From: Oasisia sp. SBJ-2009 | Lineage: Eukaryota; Annelida; Polychaeta; Sabellida; Siboglinidae | DNA: 64,000 nt | Reading direction: 5' to 3' | Assembly: GCA_964017155.1 (NCBI GenBank) | Contig: OZ024862.1 | Coordinates: 43,896,719-43,960,718 of the forward strand | In this document: in pieces, positions 50,901 through 63,439 of the stretch | Position numbering within the stretch: position 1 is the stretch's first letter | How the letters are laid out: each line of letters opens with the position of its first letter | Translations under genes and position numbers: made by a program | Notes under the pieces: model-generated | The model's input: only the letters and a program-made list of their open reading frames with translations | Databases searched by the model: none | Told to the model about the DNA's origin: nothing

Positions 50901-53433
50901 TGTGTGAGAAACATTTTCACCATAGCCGTACTATATTAGCCATAACTGTTTATTATTTAACTAAGTATAAATAAAACTGATTTGTAAATCCAGCCATAAC
51001 AGTTTGTTCGTAAACTGCTATTTGTCAGGTATATTCATATGTTAATGTAGCATTTAAGAAGCTTTAACAAGATTGCCAACAATGTATCCATCCAAATACT
51101 AAATGGAAAAGGAAGTAACTGGCTTATTAAGAGTCTAGTTTATTTCTCAATTGTGATGAACTTCTTGTGATTTGTCCTTCCGAAACATGTTTTAATTTAA
51201 ATATACCAGTCAGTAATGTAGTTTATGTTACAAACATTTGCACAATCAGTAGTTAAGATGTTCTCTACTTTTTTCATCAATACATGAATATATGACGTGT
51301 GCATACATTTTGTACATTTTGGGGAAACAAATACTGCCATAACCATTTGTCACATTTCTGTAACTACATTTTTCATTCTTTTTCAAACAACTCCAGAGAG
51401 CGCGATGCAAATTTAATATGCACAGCATGATTCAGATTAATCAGAGTGTATGTTTGTTTTCAGTGACAAATTGAAAGGTGTTTTCTTGTGCCACAATCAT
51501 TATAAATCACAGAAAACATATGCATATTTGGTTGCATCTGTTTGCATAGTGGACATGGAAGGGGAGTCGAGCAATCAGTGGGTGAATGTCCACATCACTC
51601 TTGGGAACAAGATTAATTTGTAACTTACAAAAGTATGCATTGATGTGAAATCACCTTTATACATCATCATGGCCATATTGAAACTTAGTTTTATCAGCTG
51701 CAGAAAAAATATAATGCCAGCAAAAATGTCATTAAACGTCTCATATTTTGTCATTATTAACCATTTGAGCACACCCCAATCTCATATCTGTAGTTATTAT
51801 GTGTATGATTTCATCAATCCGTTTATGTGGGTACATTATTGTATAGTGTGGGTCGTGCTTGAATTCACACAATGAAAATGAGTTAATTTCTGACCGTTTT
51901 TTCTGCCACAAAACTTTTAATGTGTCTGTAAAATTTATGACAACATCTATAATGGCCATTTGCAAGTTTTTTTCTATGATAAATTGGTTAAGTAATACCT
52001 CTGCCATTGTGTGAAAACATGACATTAAACTGTAGTTTTAGAGATTGGTCCTTGAGATACTATTATTTACACCATTTGGCAGATGTTTGCTATTGTGTAC
52101 CCTTCTCAAATTGCCCATATTAATTTTGTTATGGCTTTGCCATCTGGAGTTTGTTGTAAGTGTCACAAAAATGATACGTATCATTATTTTTTAGTAAAAA
52201 ATTTTGGCAAATGTCTTTGCCTTTGAATTGTTAAAATATAACAATATTATAATACGCCTGATAAACTAATTCTACCACACAGTTTTGCGTTGTTTTCCAG
52301 ATTTCTAGCAACATTTTACATGCCTGTTTCCTGTACAAACATCACTTCACAGATTTGGTCTACACTCGTAAAATTCTAATTGAATTACTTGCTAGACAAG
52401 ATTGATGTGCCTTTGGAAAATGTAATAATAAAAAGATGATCCAGCAGTGAAGGTCTGTGATTGATTTTGAGGAGCGTACTCGCTGTGAAAGTGGCTTGTT
52501 TAATTTCATCAGGAAGACACACGATTGAACAAGAGACTGGTTTGTCTAACCCTTGAAATTATTCCTGTAATGTGCAACAAGCTTCAGTTAGACAGGTCTA
52601 AATATATTGTCTTCTGCCGTGGTTATAGGTACAGTTATTGTAACTAAGAAAACAATAGTTTGGGTAGAATATGCTTATGGCAAAATACAAACAAATGTAT
52701 TAAATACATCTTTTGTTTTATGGTTTTTGTACATTGCACAATGTGTTGATTTACCATCGAAAATGGGATCAAGTGGGAGTTGACAAATCAGTCATTCATC
52801 AAGACATTTTATTTTCCATGCAAAGGTCTCGTTTATTGATATAAAACACTTTCTATAATTATTATGTGGTAAAACTAGCATCTTGTATTTCATTGACAGC
52901 TCATTTATTTGTAAAACTAGTAATATTAAAAAATAGATACAATTTGCTATGAATATTATTTTTAACCAGCTAAGTAAGGTGTTGTAAATATGTTATAAAT
53001 ACAGTGTTGCAATTTCTAAAACATTTGGTCATATATATGATGAAATTATTTTTTCATTCTTTGTCTTAAATTAAAATAGCTTTATGAAATGTCAGTAACT
53101 AGCATTATATAATTTAAAAGGAGAGTTTATTTTATTACTTAGGATTAATAGGAACAAGGGTAATAATTAAATTATATATTATACATTATTAGTAATCAAA
53201 TCATGTGAAAGATGCAGGTGTTTATTGTAAAGTGCTGCCACCTGATGGCCTATGAAGAAAACATTGCACAAAACTAGTGGTAAGCAGTAGACAGTAGGCA
53301 CTAGAGAGTATGCATTGATGCAGCACACAACTCGGGTTGTGGTGTGTTACTGTAATACTGCTGTGCAGGTTTGCATATGTATTATATAATACAGCACATG
53401 TTTACTACAAATGATGTACTAGTAAAAATACTG
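47913..53433. other. long AT-rich interval, no gene recognised
   Basis: A two-copy repeat of about 45 bp (GCCACT.CAGATATG then TTGTGATTTTCAT.ATTTCATC) is at 48640-48733, and a GGGGGA-rich stretch at 48962-49012. A series of short minus-strand frames at 51246-52025, with related out-of-frame sequence up to about 52330, might be a decayed element, but I recognise no motif. The rest is plain AT-rich DNA. Confidence 0.4.
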
Positions 53434-53460
53434 ACTGAAAGTTCAAAGTGAACTTTCAGT
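53434..53460. other. perfect 11-bp hairpin
   Basis: ACTGAAAGTTC, loop AAAGT, GAACTTTCAGT. It is a perfect inverted repeat in otherwise ordinary AT-rich DNA, with no T-tract or gene context to give it a role. Confidence 0.6.
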
Positions 53461-53548
53461 AGGGAAATCTGTCAAACATAAAACTTGCTATAATTTCAAC
53501 TGTTTTTTAGTCTTTCAACCCTTACTTTAAACTATCATGCCTACACAA

Positions 53549-54006
53549 TATATATATATATATGTATATATATATACATACACACACACATATATGTAAT
53601 ATATGTATATATATTATGTTATACTAGTAATAATAACTACATCGATATATACATATATATATATATATATAAGCTGTTATAGTAATAATATATGTTATTA
53701 TAACAGCATATACATATATGTCCTGTTATAGTAATAATATAAACTAATGTATATATATGCTGTCATAGTTATAGTAATAATAATAATAATAACTACTCCC
53801 CCATAATTAATATAACAGTCTCATTATTCCGTCACCTTCGTACACTGTGTTGCACAGTTCTACTGGTCATTATCACGAATTTATTGAATTTTGAATTGGA
53901 TCTATTCAGCATAGCTGATGTCGACAGACAGAAATACATATACAACATGAAAATTATTTGTTTTCATGTTTTTAACATGCTTGGTCCTAATTAAGGTCAG
54001 TTCTTA

Positions 54007-54046
<40 letters not shown>
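53549..54046. repeat. (TA)n microsatellites with short inverted GTTATAGTAATAATA blocks
   Basis: TA runs lie at 53549-53600, 53650-53672 and 54008-54046. Between them GCTGTTATAGTAATAATAT and its inverse ATATGTTATTATAACAGC occur at 53673-53712, and related CTGTTATAGTAATAATAT recurs near 53720 and 53760, indicating local copying. Confidence 0.8.
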
Positions 54047-54049
<3 letters not shown>

Positions 54050-54698
54050 TTTAAAGTAGTCATACTAATGTGGGATGCAATATTATGGTGTGTTAATGTA
54101 AAGTGCAAGTAAAATCCAACAATAAATTGATTGTGCATCTAATGTGAGGAGTTTCACTGTCATCAAGACTTGGCCCTGGAGAGACAATGAGACGAGGCCA
54201 TCGCAGGGACTAATGCACTTAGAGGGAAGCAGTTGCAGATTAGGTCTGCAGGTGTAACTCATGCAATTACTTGCTTGAAGACAACTACTTGACAAGGCAG
54301 GGAGAGAGAGATGTCGTCGCTGAAGCTGTTATTAGGTTAAGAGGTGTCAGAACAAGCGCTGGAACAGTGGAACATGGAGGCTAGTTGGTGAACACAGCCT
54401 AGTGGACAGACTCGTGTCAGAGTGTGTGGAGACTGGGGATGAGGCTGGAAGAGGGATGTTTATGTATTTGGGTTTTTACCTTAAATAAATGTATTCGTAT
54501 TCGTTTTCACTAAACATGACGGCTGTTTTATTGCTACATGCGATTATTGTTAATTTAAACATTTATGTTTAAAAAGTATGTATTTTTTCATTAGTTATGT
54601 GTATTTTGAGATGAATCGTGAATTAAATTGAACATTGTTATTGGGAAGATAGGACCAGTTCTTTTGCCAATCAGTGGTGCGTCATATTTCAATTCGGT
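54047..54698. other. no gene recognised
   Basis: A minus frame at 54083-54295 has no domain; no splice support was seen. Confidence 0.4.
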
Positions 54699-54813
54699 GT
54701 ACGCTATTTTGGGTTTGACAAGCAAGACATTTTAGAGATAAACATACACATGCATATAGTATATATATATATATAATATATATATATATAATTTTATACG
54801 TGTGTTTGTGTAT

Positions 54814-54855
<42 letters not shown>

Positions 54856-54952
54856 AACACACGTATAAAATGATATATAATATGTATATATATATATTAT
54901 ATATACTATATGCATGTGTATGTTTATCTCTAAAATGTCTTGCTTGTGTATT

Positions 54953-55004
<52 letters not shown>

Positions 55005-55059
55005 GCATGTGTATGTTTATCTCTAAAATGTCTTGTTTGTCAAACTTAAAATAGCGTAC
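54699..55059. repeat. nested palindrome: 230-bp inner inverted repeat plus third arm copy
   Basis: 54718-54830 and 54835-54947 are near-perfect inverted arms from ACAAGCAAGACATTTTAGAG inward through CATACACATGCATATAGTAT and ATTTTATACGTGTGTTTGTG. A third copy of the outer arm, CATGTGTATGTTTATCTC to AAAATAGCGTAC, lies at 54999-55059. It matches the longer left end from 54699 (GTACGCTATTTT...), so the outer element is 54699-55059 with TIRs of about 60 bp. The inner material is TA-rich. It is best read as a MITE that was duplicated or folded. Confidence 0.8.
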
Positions 55060-55394
55060 ATATATGCACATAAATTCAATAAAGCCAGCTGGTCAGGAAC
55101 TCCCAGTAACACGACTTGACCAGTGCAGCCTGCAGCAGTGACCATGTACAACAGGTCAACACAAGGGTCAATGTTGCTACCGCACCTGATCATAAAACAA
55201 TAACAAGAAGTACATCGCTATTAATATAGGTGGCCAGACGATTTTTCATAAATGAATTAATGTTGTGGCTTCTTGGAATGTGTCAACGTGTCAACGTGTC
55301 ACAGCAGGTGACAGTTGTCTGTGTCACCCACCACACACCCGCGCCATCTGGAGGTGACAGTGTCCTGACCTGATGTCACACTGTCACATCATCA
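55060..55394. other. no gene recognised
   Basis: Mixed sequence with several GTCACC/GTGACA motifs at 55280-55385; no coding signal. Confidence 0.4.
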
Positions 55395-55620
55395 TGAATC
55401 GGAATCGGAATCGGAAATGTTTATTGACCCAGCATATATAGCAATACAAAGGCAATGTTCAAACAAAATTACCTACAGTTCAAATAATAAAATAATATTT
55501 AATTAATCCAGTTACATGACACAGAATTGTGTTGAAAATAACATAAATGTAATTACAAATAAATAATATTTTGTTAATGTAGGTAAGATAACCAACGGTC
55601 GAGGAGAATGTCACTAAGAT
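55395..55620 (-). mobile_element. 3' end of a retroposon with (ATTCCG)n tail, minus orientation
   Basis: On the minus strand the sequence ends GTCAATAAACATTTCCGATT followed by further CCGATT units (55396-55425). The AATAAA-like signal plus a short terminal microsatellite is typical of LINE/SINE 3' ends. No coding remnant was recognised in the AT-rich sequence above it. Confidence 0.5.
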
Positions 55621-57045
55621 CATTTTGGTCGCTCTCTGGCAGCCACCCCATTAATTACATCACAATTAAAATATAGTTGACCGTTTTATGTTTCAACGTA
55701 CATGTTGACAACATACACACTTACATGTGTGCATAAGACAGCCACAGTTTATATCGTAATGTAGTCATATATACCGCCAATATATCGATCATTGTGTTGA
55801 CAACTGGAATTGTTTATTGACTCAGAGATCAATTAACAATGTTTTATTGATTTGCCTCTGAGCTTGTTTCGAAAGATTTAGGTTAGGTGTAAGAGATTTA
55901 TTATTATTATTATTTAAAAAATGGCAAAAAATACCTAACATGTTTTAGTGGATATTGGGAAGGTTTGTTCAAAAATCGATTTTGAAATTAGACAATTATA
56001 GAGCTGGAGAGGTGGATTTAAAGAGATAGATTTTAAGGAGATCTTTAACTGAGTCGTATGTGTGTCTTCCCCGGTGACTCAGGGGAGACGTGTTGCTGCT
56101 TCCTTCGCAGCGAACAGCCACCTGTGTATCCATAAAGCCAGGGGAAGACCCAGGAGGAAGATCTTACCCCCCTGGGAAGAACCCTGGCACCTCCTCCATG
56201 GTTGTACCAGGTGGTTCCCCCCACCTGTCCGATCCCATTAGTCTCCGCGGCACGGGAAGGCTGCTGCCATTAAGGCATCGATTTTAAAGGTTCCATGTCT
56301 TTGCTATATCTGCCCCGAGGAGTCGCAGTGGACGGGGTTGTTTCTCCCGGTCTTGATTCCAGATACACGGATGACATTCCTGCTGTCACGAGTGAGGCAA
56401 ACTGTGTCATTGTACCTTTGTCTTGACAAGTCAGGTGTGTTGGTGGACATGGTCAAGAAAACAAGTCTGAATGGTCAGATTGGCACAACACCGTATCTAT
56501 CCCCTAATCCTAATGCCTGGCATCATTTAACATGTGAAACCCTAAACTCTGACACACAAGATAACTGTACCAAGACCATACTACTGAGAAGAGGACACTT
56601 ATCTAAAGTTCACTAAAACCCACGTTTATCTGTTTATCAAATACCTTCAAATCTGTGCAAGTTATATAATCTTAGTAATTATTACAAACTAATGAGAGGA
56701 TTCTTGATATTTGGTTGCATTTATATTTTATTTATTTATTTATATATTTTTATTTTTACAATGTGTTTACTTTTTTGAAAAGTGTCAGAAACCCAAAGAG
56801 GTTTGTGATGATTAATTACTAATATAATTACCTCATATAAATATAATCTTGTTGATGTTGCAGTGACCATGATTTGATGAAAATATGCAAACGTAGGTCT
56901 TTAAAATATAGCCATGTAGCATCTACACAGGCTTAGCCTACCTATTTTTGTGTCATGATTGCTTGTGCAGAGTTTTGTCTTTATGTCATGATTGCTTGTG
57001 CAGAGTTTCTTGTATTGAAGTCATGCTTGTTTGTTTTATTTCCAG
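55621..57045. other. intronic DNA before the micro-exon
   Basis: 56045-56330 is a GC-richer patch with CCCCTGGGAAGAACCC and CACCTGTCCGATCCC, looking like a repeat fragment. GTCATGATTGCTTGTGCAGA occurs twice, at 56952-56971 and 56984-57003 or thereabouts, just before the micro-exon acceptor. Confidence 0.4.
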
Positions 57046-57075
57046 AGATCTTACAGTCTCGGCGCTCCACAGTTG
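57046..57075 (+). CDS. sowah: candidate 30-bp micro-exon of the SOWAH-like gene
   Basis: A pyrimidine-rich stretch ending TTTCCAG precedes 30 bases that end at the donor GTTG|GTAAGA. If spliced from 47413 (phase 1), the junction codon is CAG and the peptide reads QILQSRRSTV plus a phase-1 G. Only the first of the two adjacent AG dinucleotides (57044-57045) keeps this frame; the second gives an early TAA. The basic RRS motif right after the KQYL segment is plausible for this family, but that is a judgement from memory. Transcript data were not available. No convincing next exon in phase 1 was identified downstream. Confidence 0.5.
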
Positions 57076-57835
57076 GTAAGAACACATTTCTTTTTCTGAC
57101 ATTATGAAATGAGAGAAATAAGGGAAAAGGCTGGTAAAGGGCAAAGGGCAGGTGGATGAACCCCCGAAACTTTTCAGAGGCGTTAGGATACAGTTTTGGA
57201 AACACACCACAACTGGTAGGGTCTATAAACAGGTAAGGTGGATGTGTTGATGTTTGAAGAAAGGGGCAGAGACTGTCTGTCAATCACTGCTGCCTCTTCA
57301 GCTGGATGACGCTACTGTCTAGAGAAGTTTTCCCGCTTTGTTCAGGGTCAGTCAGAATGGAGAACTTAGCCCTGGAATGTTGCATCATGGGATACTCAGA
57401 CTCTGAAGGCAGGAGCAGTGGTCAGTGATAGACAGGTGGCACCAGGGGCAGGTACAGTTGGGTCAATGGGTTAATGCACCCTGCTAGACTCCCAAGACAG
57501 TGGCTCCGGCTGATGATGGATGAGGGTGGATAAATCCCCCCTACACCTCTCAGATAGCTCCGGGCCATGTGGAGGCCGCCCCCACTCCAGGCGGGGACAC
57601 TCAAGTGGTTTCATTCAGGTGTGGCTGTCTGAGCCCTTGTTCCTGTGGTCTCGATTCTACAGGATAAGCAACACTTGTTTACCTCGTCTCGCTCGGAATG
57701 CTGTTTTGGAGAGTTAATACAACGGATATACATTTTCGTGGTTTAGAAGAATATCTGGTTGTAAACAGGGGTGTAGCTAGTCTGTATGCACGTTGTCGGA
57801 AACTAGCTCAGATGAGCTAATGTTATCAAATTCAC
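57076..57835. other. GC-richer non-coding DNA after the micro-exon
   Basis: Contains segments such as CCGCCCCCACTCCAGGCGGG at about 57579-57598 that resemble an interspersed repeat. Short frames on both strands have no recognised domain. No continuation exon in phase 1 could be confirmed. Confidence 0.4.
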
Positions 57836-57882
57836 ATGTAAACCGGTGTTAAATAAAGCATCTTGTATCTTGTATCTTGTAC
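57836..57882 (+). mobile_element. retroposon 3' tail, AATAAAGCATCTTGTATCTTG
   Basis: AAATAAAGCATCTTGTATCT and further TTGTATC units form a polyadenylation-like signal followed by a heptamer repeat. This is the usual look of LINE 3' termini. The body upstream was not identified. Confidence 0.45.
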
Positions 57883-58419
57883 ACTTGTGCTTCCGCGTCA
57901 GTAAGGAAACCACAGAATGACCACTCCTAAAGATGGCCAGAGGATGCCCACAGATGTTCATAGCCTTTGGCAATGAAAACAACATCATCATTCACTTGTA
58001 ACAATTTGTCAACATTTTGGACAACATTGTATTCAGTTTCCAGACCCTTGTGCTGGAAACAAATAGCTGCCTGTAGGCTATCCTAGCAATACAGCAGCCA
58101 GGCAAATATAAATTCACTAATTTAGAAACAATTTATCAATGTTTTAATGTTCATAGGCTAAAATTACAAGATTAGAAGCATGCACCGCAACAGAATCAGA
58201 CGTGGTGGCATTAATATCTTAAAGCTTCGCGAGTAAACTGTAGACGAAAATGGAATGTTTTTAAAGCCTACATGTGTCAAAGTCTGTTAAAGATCAGCAT
58301 AATATTATAGTCTAACTTCTGGTGAAGCTGATGGTGTTGATGAACAGCTATTGATGAATTTCTTTGATTTGTTGAAGCGGAAACGTTGTTCTGACTATCT
58401 GAAGAGTAGATTTGGCATG
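57883..58419. other. no gene recognised
   Basis: AT-rich sequence; no splice-supported exon, domain or repeat. Confidence 0.4.
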
Positions 58420-59594
58420 TACACCAGTAGACCCATTGTGTACACATCCAGTAGACCAATTGTGTACAGGTCCAGTAGACCCATTATGTATGTGTCCAGT
58501 AGACCCATTATGTATGTGTCCAGTATACCCATTATGTACACATCCAGTAGACCCATTATGTATGTGTCCAGTATACCCATTCTGTACATGTCCAGTAGAC
58601 CCATTGTGTACACATCCAGTAGACCCATTATGTACACGTCAAGTAGACCCATTATGTACACATCCAGTAGACCCATTGTATACACATCCAGTAGACCCAT
58701 TATGTACACGTCCAGTAAACCCATTATGTACATGTCCAGTAGACCCATTATGTACACATCCAGTAGACCCATTGTGTACACATCCAGTAGCCCCATCGTG
58801 TACACGTCCAGTAGCCCCATCGTGTACACATCCAGTAGACCCATTATGTACACACGTCCAGTAGACCCATTGTGTACACATCCAGGAGACCCGTTATGTA
58901 CGCGTCCAGTAGACCCATTATGTACACGTCCAGTAGCCCCATTGTGTAGAAGTCCAGTAGACCCATTATGTACATGTCCAGTACACCATTGTGTACACGT
59001 CCAGTAGACCCATTGTGTACATGTCCAGTAGGCCCATTATGTATACGTCCAGTAGACCCATTATGTACATGTCTAGTAGACCCATTGTGTACACGTCCAG
59101 TAGACCCATTATGTACATGTCTAGTAGACCCATTATGTATGTGTCCAGTATACCCATTATGTACATATCCAGTAGACCCATTATGTACACATCCAGTAGA
59201 CCCATTATGTATGTGTCCAGTAGACCCATTATGTACATATCCAGTATACCCATTGTGTACATGTACAGTAGACCCATTATGTACACGTCCAGTAGACCCA
59301 TTATGTACACGTCCAGTAGACCCATTATGTACATGTCCAGTAGACCCATTATGTACATATCCAGTAGACCCATTGTGTACATGTACAGTAGACCCATTAT
59401 GTACACGTCCAGTAGACCCATTGTGTACATATCCAGTAGACCCATTATGTACACGTCCAGTAGACCCATTATGTACACGTCCAGTAGACCCATTATGTAC
59501 AAGTCCAGTAGACCCATTATGTACAAGTCCAGTAGACCCATTATGTACAAGTCCAGTAGACCCATTATGTACAAGTCCAGTAAACCCATTTTCC
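58420..59594. repeat. 24-bp minisatellite, about 49 units
   Basis: The unit is CCAGTAGACCCATTATGTAC plus four variable bases (ACGT, ACAT, ATGT, ATAT, AAGT). Variants include CATTGTGT, TATACCC, GCCCCATCGTGT and a few 2-base indels near 58855. Because 24 is a multiple of 3 and the unit lacks stops in most frames, open frames of 150-218 codons appear on both strands. The last four units are identical (AAGT type), suggesting recent growth at the right edge. Confidence 0.96.
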
Positions 59595-60376
59595 AGATCA
59601 AATTCACTTCATTGACTATGTAGTGGCAAAATGTAAACTTGATGTAACACTATCATTGGCATAATTGTTATGTAATAAAACCAAAAAAGTATTAAATATA
59701 AAACATTAAAATATATATATACAAATTTCATATGCATATCAATTAAGAATGGCTTGAAAACAGTGACATAAAATACCAGTAAATTAATTTGACCCCTTTG
59801 TCTACCAGTGAAAGTACCATTCAGCATCATACTAATATTAATTAGTTAATATTAATTAATTAATAATATTAATGTTGCAAATGGATGACCTGTGTCCTGT
59901 TGTGCCAGCTGCCGTTTTCAAGTGTATGGTCAACCCATCCTATAAATAAATGGTCAAAATACATTAAGATTATGTATTTTCAACAACTGTTCTTTTGTCA
60001 GCAGGGACATTGCGCAATAATAATACATATTTTATACCATTTCCAAGAAAATGCCAAATGTACCACTGTTGTCATAAACATATATAAAAACTTGAAATTT
60101 CCCCCATTGCCAATGCTGCATGGGGAGTCTTCCCTTGGGCTGTGGAGGTAATAGGTGTACAGGGGGTCAACACAGTACCCTCTTCCCAAGGGCGACATGA
60201 AATTGGTGGGTTTCTTCAGGGAGGAATGCCTCGAATATCTGCATTCCAATTGGTAAATAAATGCGGCTGTTGTTGTGCAGTTTACGTTTGCCGTGGAATA
60301 TGACCCAGGCTGGTTTCACCCTCACTGAGCCGACTTGTGTCACTGAGTCAAATCATTTGTCACAGTTGAGGGCATT
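59595..60376. other. no gene recognised
   Basis: AT-rich with TTAATTAATATTAATTAATT-type palindromic sequence at 59840-59870. A short GC-richer segment at 60110-60250 has no domain. Confidence 0.4.
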
Positions 60377-60557
60377 GAAGATTGATAGTGTTAGACATTG
60401 AGGGTTGATGGTGTTAGACATTGAGGGTTGATAGTGTTAGACGTTGAGGGTTGATAGTGTGAGACATTGAGGGTTGATAATAGTGTTAAACATTGAGGGT
60501 TGATAGTGTGAGACATTGAGGGTTGATAGTGTTAGACGTTGAGAGTTCATAGTGTTA
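60377..60557. repeat. 24-bp tandem repeat (GTTGATAGTGTTAGACATTGAGGG)
   Basis: About 7-8 units with variants GTGTGAGAC, GACGTTG, one unit with an added AATA, and a decayed last copy (GAGAGTTCATAG). Confidence 0.93.
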
Positions 60558-63276
60558 GACAAAGAGAGTGGAAGGGAATTTGTTCATTCATATAAAATAT
60601 TTGATTACAAAATATGTACTAAATATAGTTTGATGTTTGTTCACACTCATTGTGAGTTATGATGAAATATGCATGTAATTTGACATTTGCTATGTCTTAT
60701 ACAAGTTTGGCTTTCACCATTTCAACCACTCTTGTCTGTGCCAATCAACACTGTTGGTGGGTGCAGCTTTTTGATGACCTTGGAACTGCATAGCTGCAAT
60801 CCAACATCTGAAAGACCTTCTTGAGTTGAGGGAACTGAGCATCTTTGGCAGTGTCCATGACCTGTGCTCACCAATGATCTGTTGTCCTCCGATGTATAGA
60901 AGCAGACTACTAGACCATCTGGTGCTGACATTGTTTCACCAACATCTGAGTGAGGGACCAAAGCAAATGGTTCTGTTAGTTTCTCCTCTGCCGTGTGTGA
61001 TCGCTGCCGTCCTGGCACGAATCGCCTTGGAACCTGGCAGCTGCCACTTATTGCTGTCAGAAAGTGGCAGGCAATTTGGCAAAGCCAACCTGCTGCAGAA
61101 TCCACGTTCAAAGTGGAATTTCTTGATTAGGTGTGTGTGACCTTGGTGGCGTCACATCTTCCCGAACCATAAGTTTCACCGGATTTAACAAGATTGAGGA
61201 TGACGGCCATCCAAAGGCATCGACTCCACAGGGCATGTTGTGACAGTGAAACATTTTTTGTGCATGCCCGACTGGTTTTCTTCTATGTATTGCCCGTTCT
61301 AATTAGATATATGCCAGGTTTATTTTAAGACATCCCCATAGGTACTATTAACACAACCTTTGCATAATCTGCTCCATTTCTATATCATCTCTGAGAGAAT
61401 GAGTAGTTTCTCACATCCAATCTACACTATTCCTGTTTTCCCCTCTCATTCTACAGCCCACTTTAAGTTTGAATAAAATTGTCATTACAATCTTTAAATG
61501 TTATATTACTAGGTATGATTGTCATTAAGGAAAGATGCTTCATCAAGTCATGTCATCCAATTGTATATTTGTTGTACGTAAGCAAAGTGCAAACACATTC
61601 ACTACTTAAGTAAGCTATTCAATAATTTATCAGACTTTGAAGAGAGATATAATTGTTTGGATTGAATTAGACATGCTGCCTATGAGAGGAATGCGTGTTG
61701 ATCCCACAAACTTTGGGATAATTAACTCTGCAGAGATGCAGGAGTGTTTCAGCCTTGGGCCAACTTTCTCAGCAGGGATCTGTTTGTATTGTAAGATGCC
61801 CTAGTTCCCTGTTCTCGGGTTAGTTACAATCAATTAGTAGCCAGGTAAATACCTGTGTGTATGTTGTTGTTGTGTTATGAAACAGTACCAGTTAGTTATG
61901 TCATCTGTCAAGATTGAACAAGATTGTCATCCAGAGATGAAAATGAAGATGGCAAGTGAATTTTGACTTATCAAGTGTCCAACCTTATTTTAATCTGTAT
62001 GTGTCCTCACTGTCCTGTCCTTATGAGGGATATGTGTACTGCATTAAAATATATTCTCAGTTCCACAACACTCAAACAATCAGTAGGTAATATGTTCCAT
62101 TGTCCTGTGTGGGAATGGCTACTTCCTGAAATCTCTAAATCTTCACTGATCCTTAATTAATATTCCTTCATGTCCTCTAGTCCTAGCTTTCTTGACTGAG
62201 AATAAACATATATTGACATTTTCTTTGATATGTTAAAACTTCTATCTGATCTCAGTTTTGTATTATTTTTAGTTGCTCTCTGTAACAAACCTTTCCATTT
62301 GCCCTGCCCCCTAAGCTGTCCCCTTGAAGTGTTTGGTAACATAGTGGCTACACTGAGACACTTGTCTCAGTTCTGACTACACCCCACTTAGGCTGCGACA
62401 TTGTATACACTTGGAGCTGGGGAAAAAATGTCAAAAAGCATGTCAAATCACTTGATAGTGGCCCACTTGTATTTAGCAGGTACACATTGGCGTATGTACA
62501 CTAGAAGAACACACTGCTTATGCATGGGAGGTTATGCTATGTGCAACCCACGCATTGGCTCCCCAGTATAGAGATCATGTACATCACTTGGCGGCTATAT
62601 AGTATACTTTCACTGTTGAAATGTTAACTACCAGAGCAGAGGTATCTCCACAGCTACAATGATCACCATCTTGCCTCTCCATTGATTGTGTTTCGAGGTG
62701 GAGACATGTCTCTTGCAAATTGCAAATTTTTCCAAGATATGCCTTGTTAGTTAATATATTTACTCAGGAGCAAGTAGTACGTGTATTGGTCATCATTGTA
62801 GCTGCTGTTAGTAATTTGTATATTGAAATGTTGACATCTTAAGTTGGGGATGGAAAAGGGTCCGTGGTAGTCACCCTGTCTGGTGTTAATGGGTTTTGTA
62901 TGGACATGTTGACATCCCACTGAGGACAGCCGGACTGTAAGGCTTCATGTTCAGCTGACACCAATGAATGTTGTGTGTTTGTTTGGAACACGTCTGTGTT
63001 TATCAACACTGTGTCTTGCACACAGACAGGTTGCTGCTAGGAATCTCTGTCTGTGTTCTGTTGGTGTTAATTGGCATGTTAACAGTTCAGTACACTTTGC
63101 AGAGGTCATGGCAGACAAAGATGCTGCTAATTGCCATGTCCTGAAACTCCAGAGGTTTACTTCTCATGATTTTGTATACAGATTAGATAGGCTGGTTTTT
63201 TGTGGCCATCTAACATGTTCTTTGTTGAAGCAAAGCATTTATGTTAATGTGTCTTAATGTTAGACTAGAACAAAAT
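60558..63276. other. no gene recognised
   Basis: Overlapping frames on both strands at 60722-61140 (129 and 104 codons) are the only sizeable ones. I cannot assign either to a family, though a decayed transposable element is possible. The remainder is AT-rich with no visible exon. Confidence 0.4.
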
Positions 63277-63361
63277 ATTTAGTAAAATTATTTACCTCTC
63301 AAGAAGCTTTTTTGTATGTAACAACAAAAATGTTTATTGAGAGGTAAATAATTTACTAAAT
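63277..63361. repeat. short fold-back element, arms about 25 bp
   Basis: 63277-63302 and 63337-63361 are inverted copies (core AATTATTTACCTCTCAA / TTGAGAGGTAAATAATT), with a 34-bp loop. Confidence 0.75.
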
Positions 63362-63439
63362 AACATGAACCAAGAAACCGTATCACTACATTCGAAGATA
63401 GAACAAAACAATACATCATTGTTAACCAGATCTCTTCAT

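Noticed and set aside
51246..52330. Series of minus-strand frames as a decayed transposase or LINE
   Set aside because: Several stops and frame changes, and no catalytic or structural motif visible.
58351..59623. Frames of up to 218 codons on both strands
   Set aside because: Explained by a 24-bp tandem repeat (a multiple of 3) without stops; no start context, splice sites or known domain.
60722..61140. Overlapping frames on opposite strands as a gene or transposase
   Set aside because: Neither strand gives a recognisable motif; without a search no function can be claimed.
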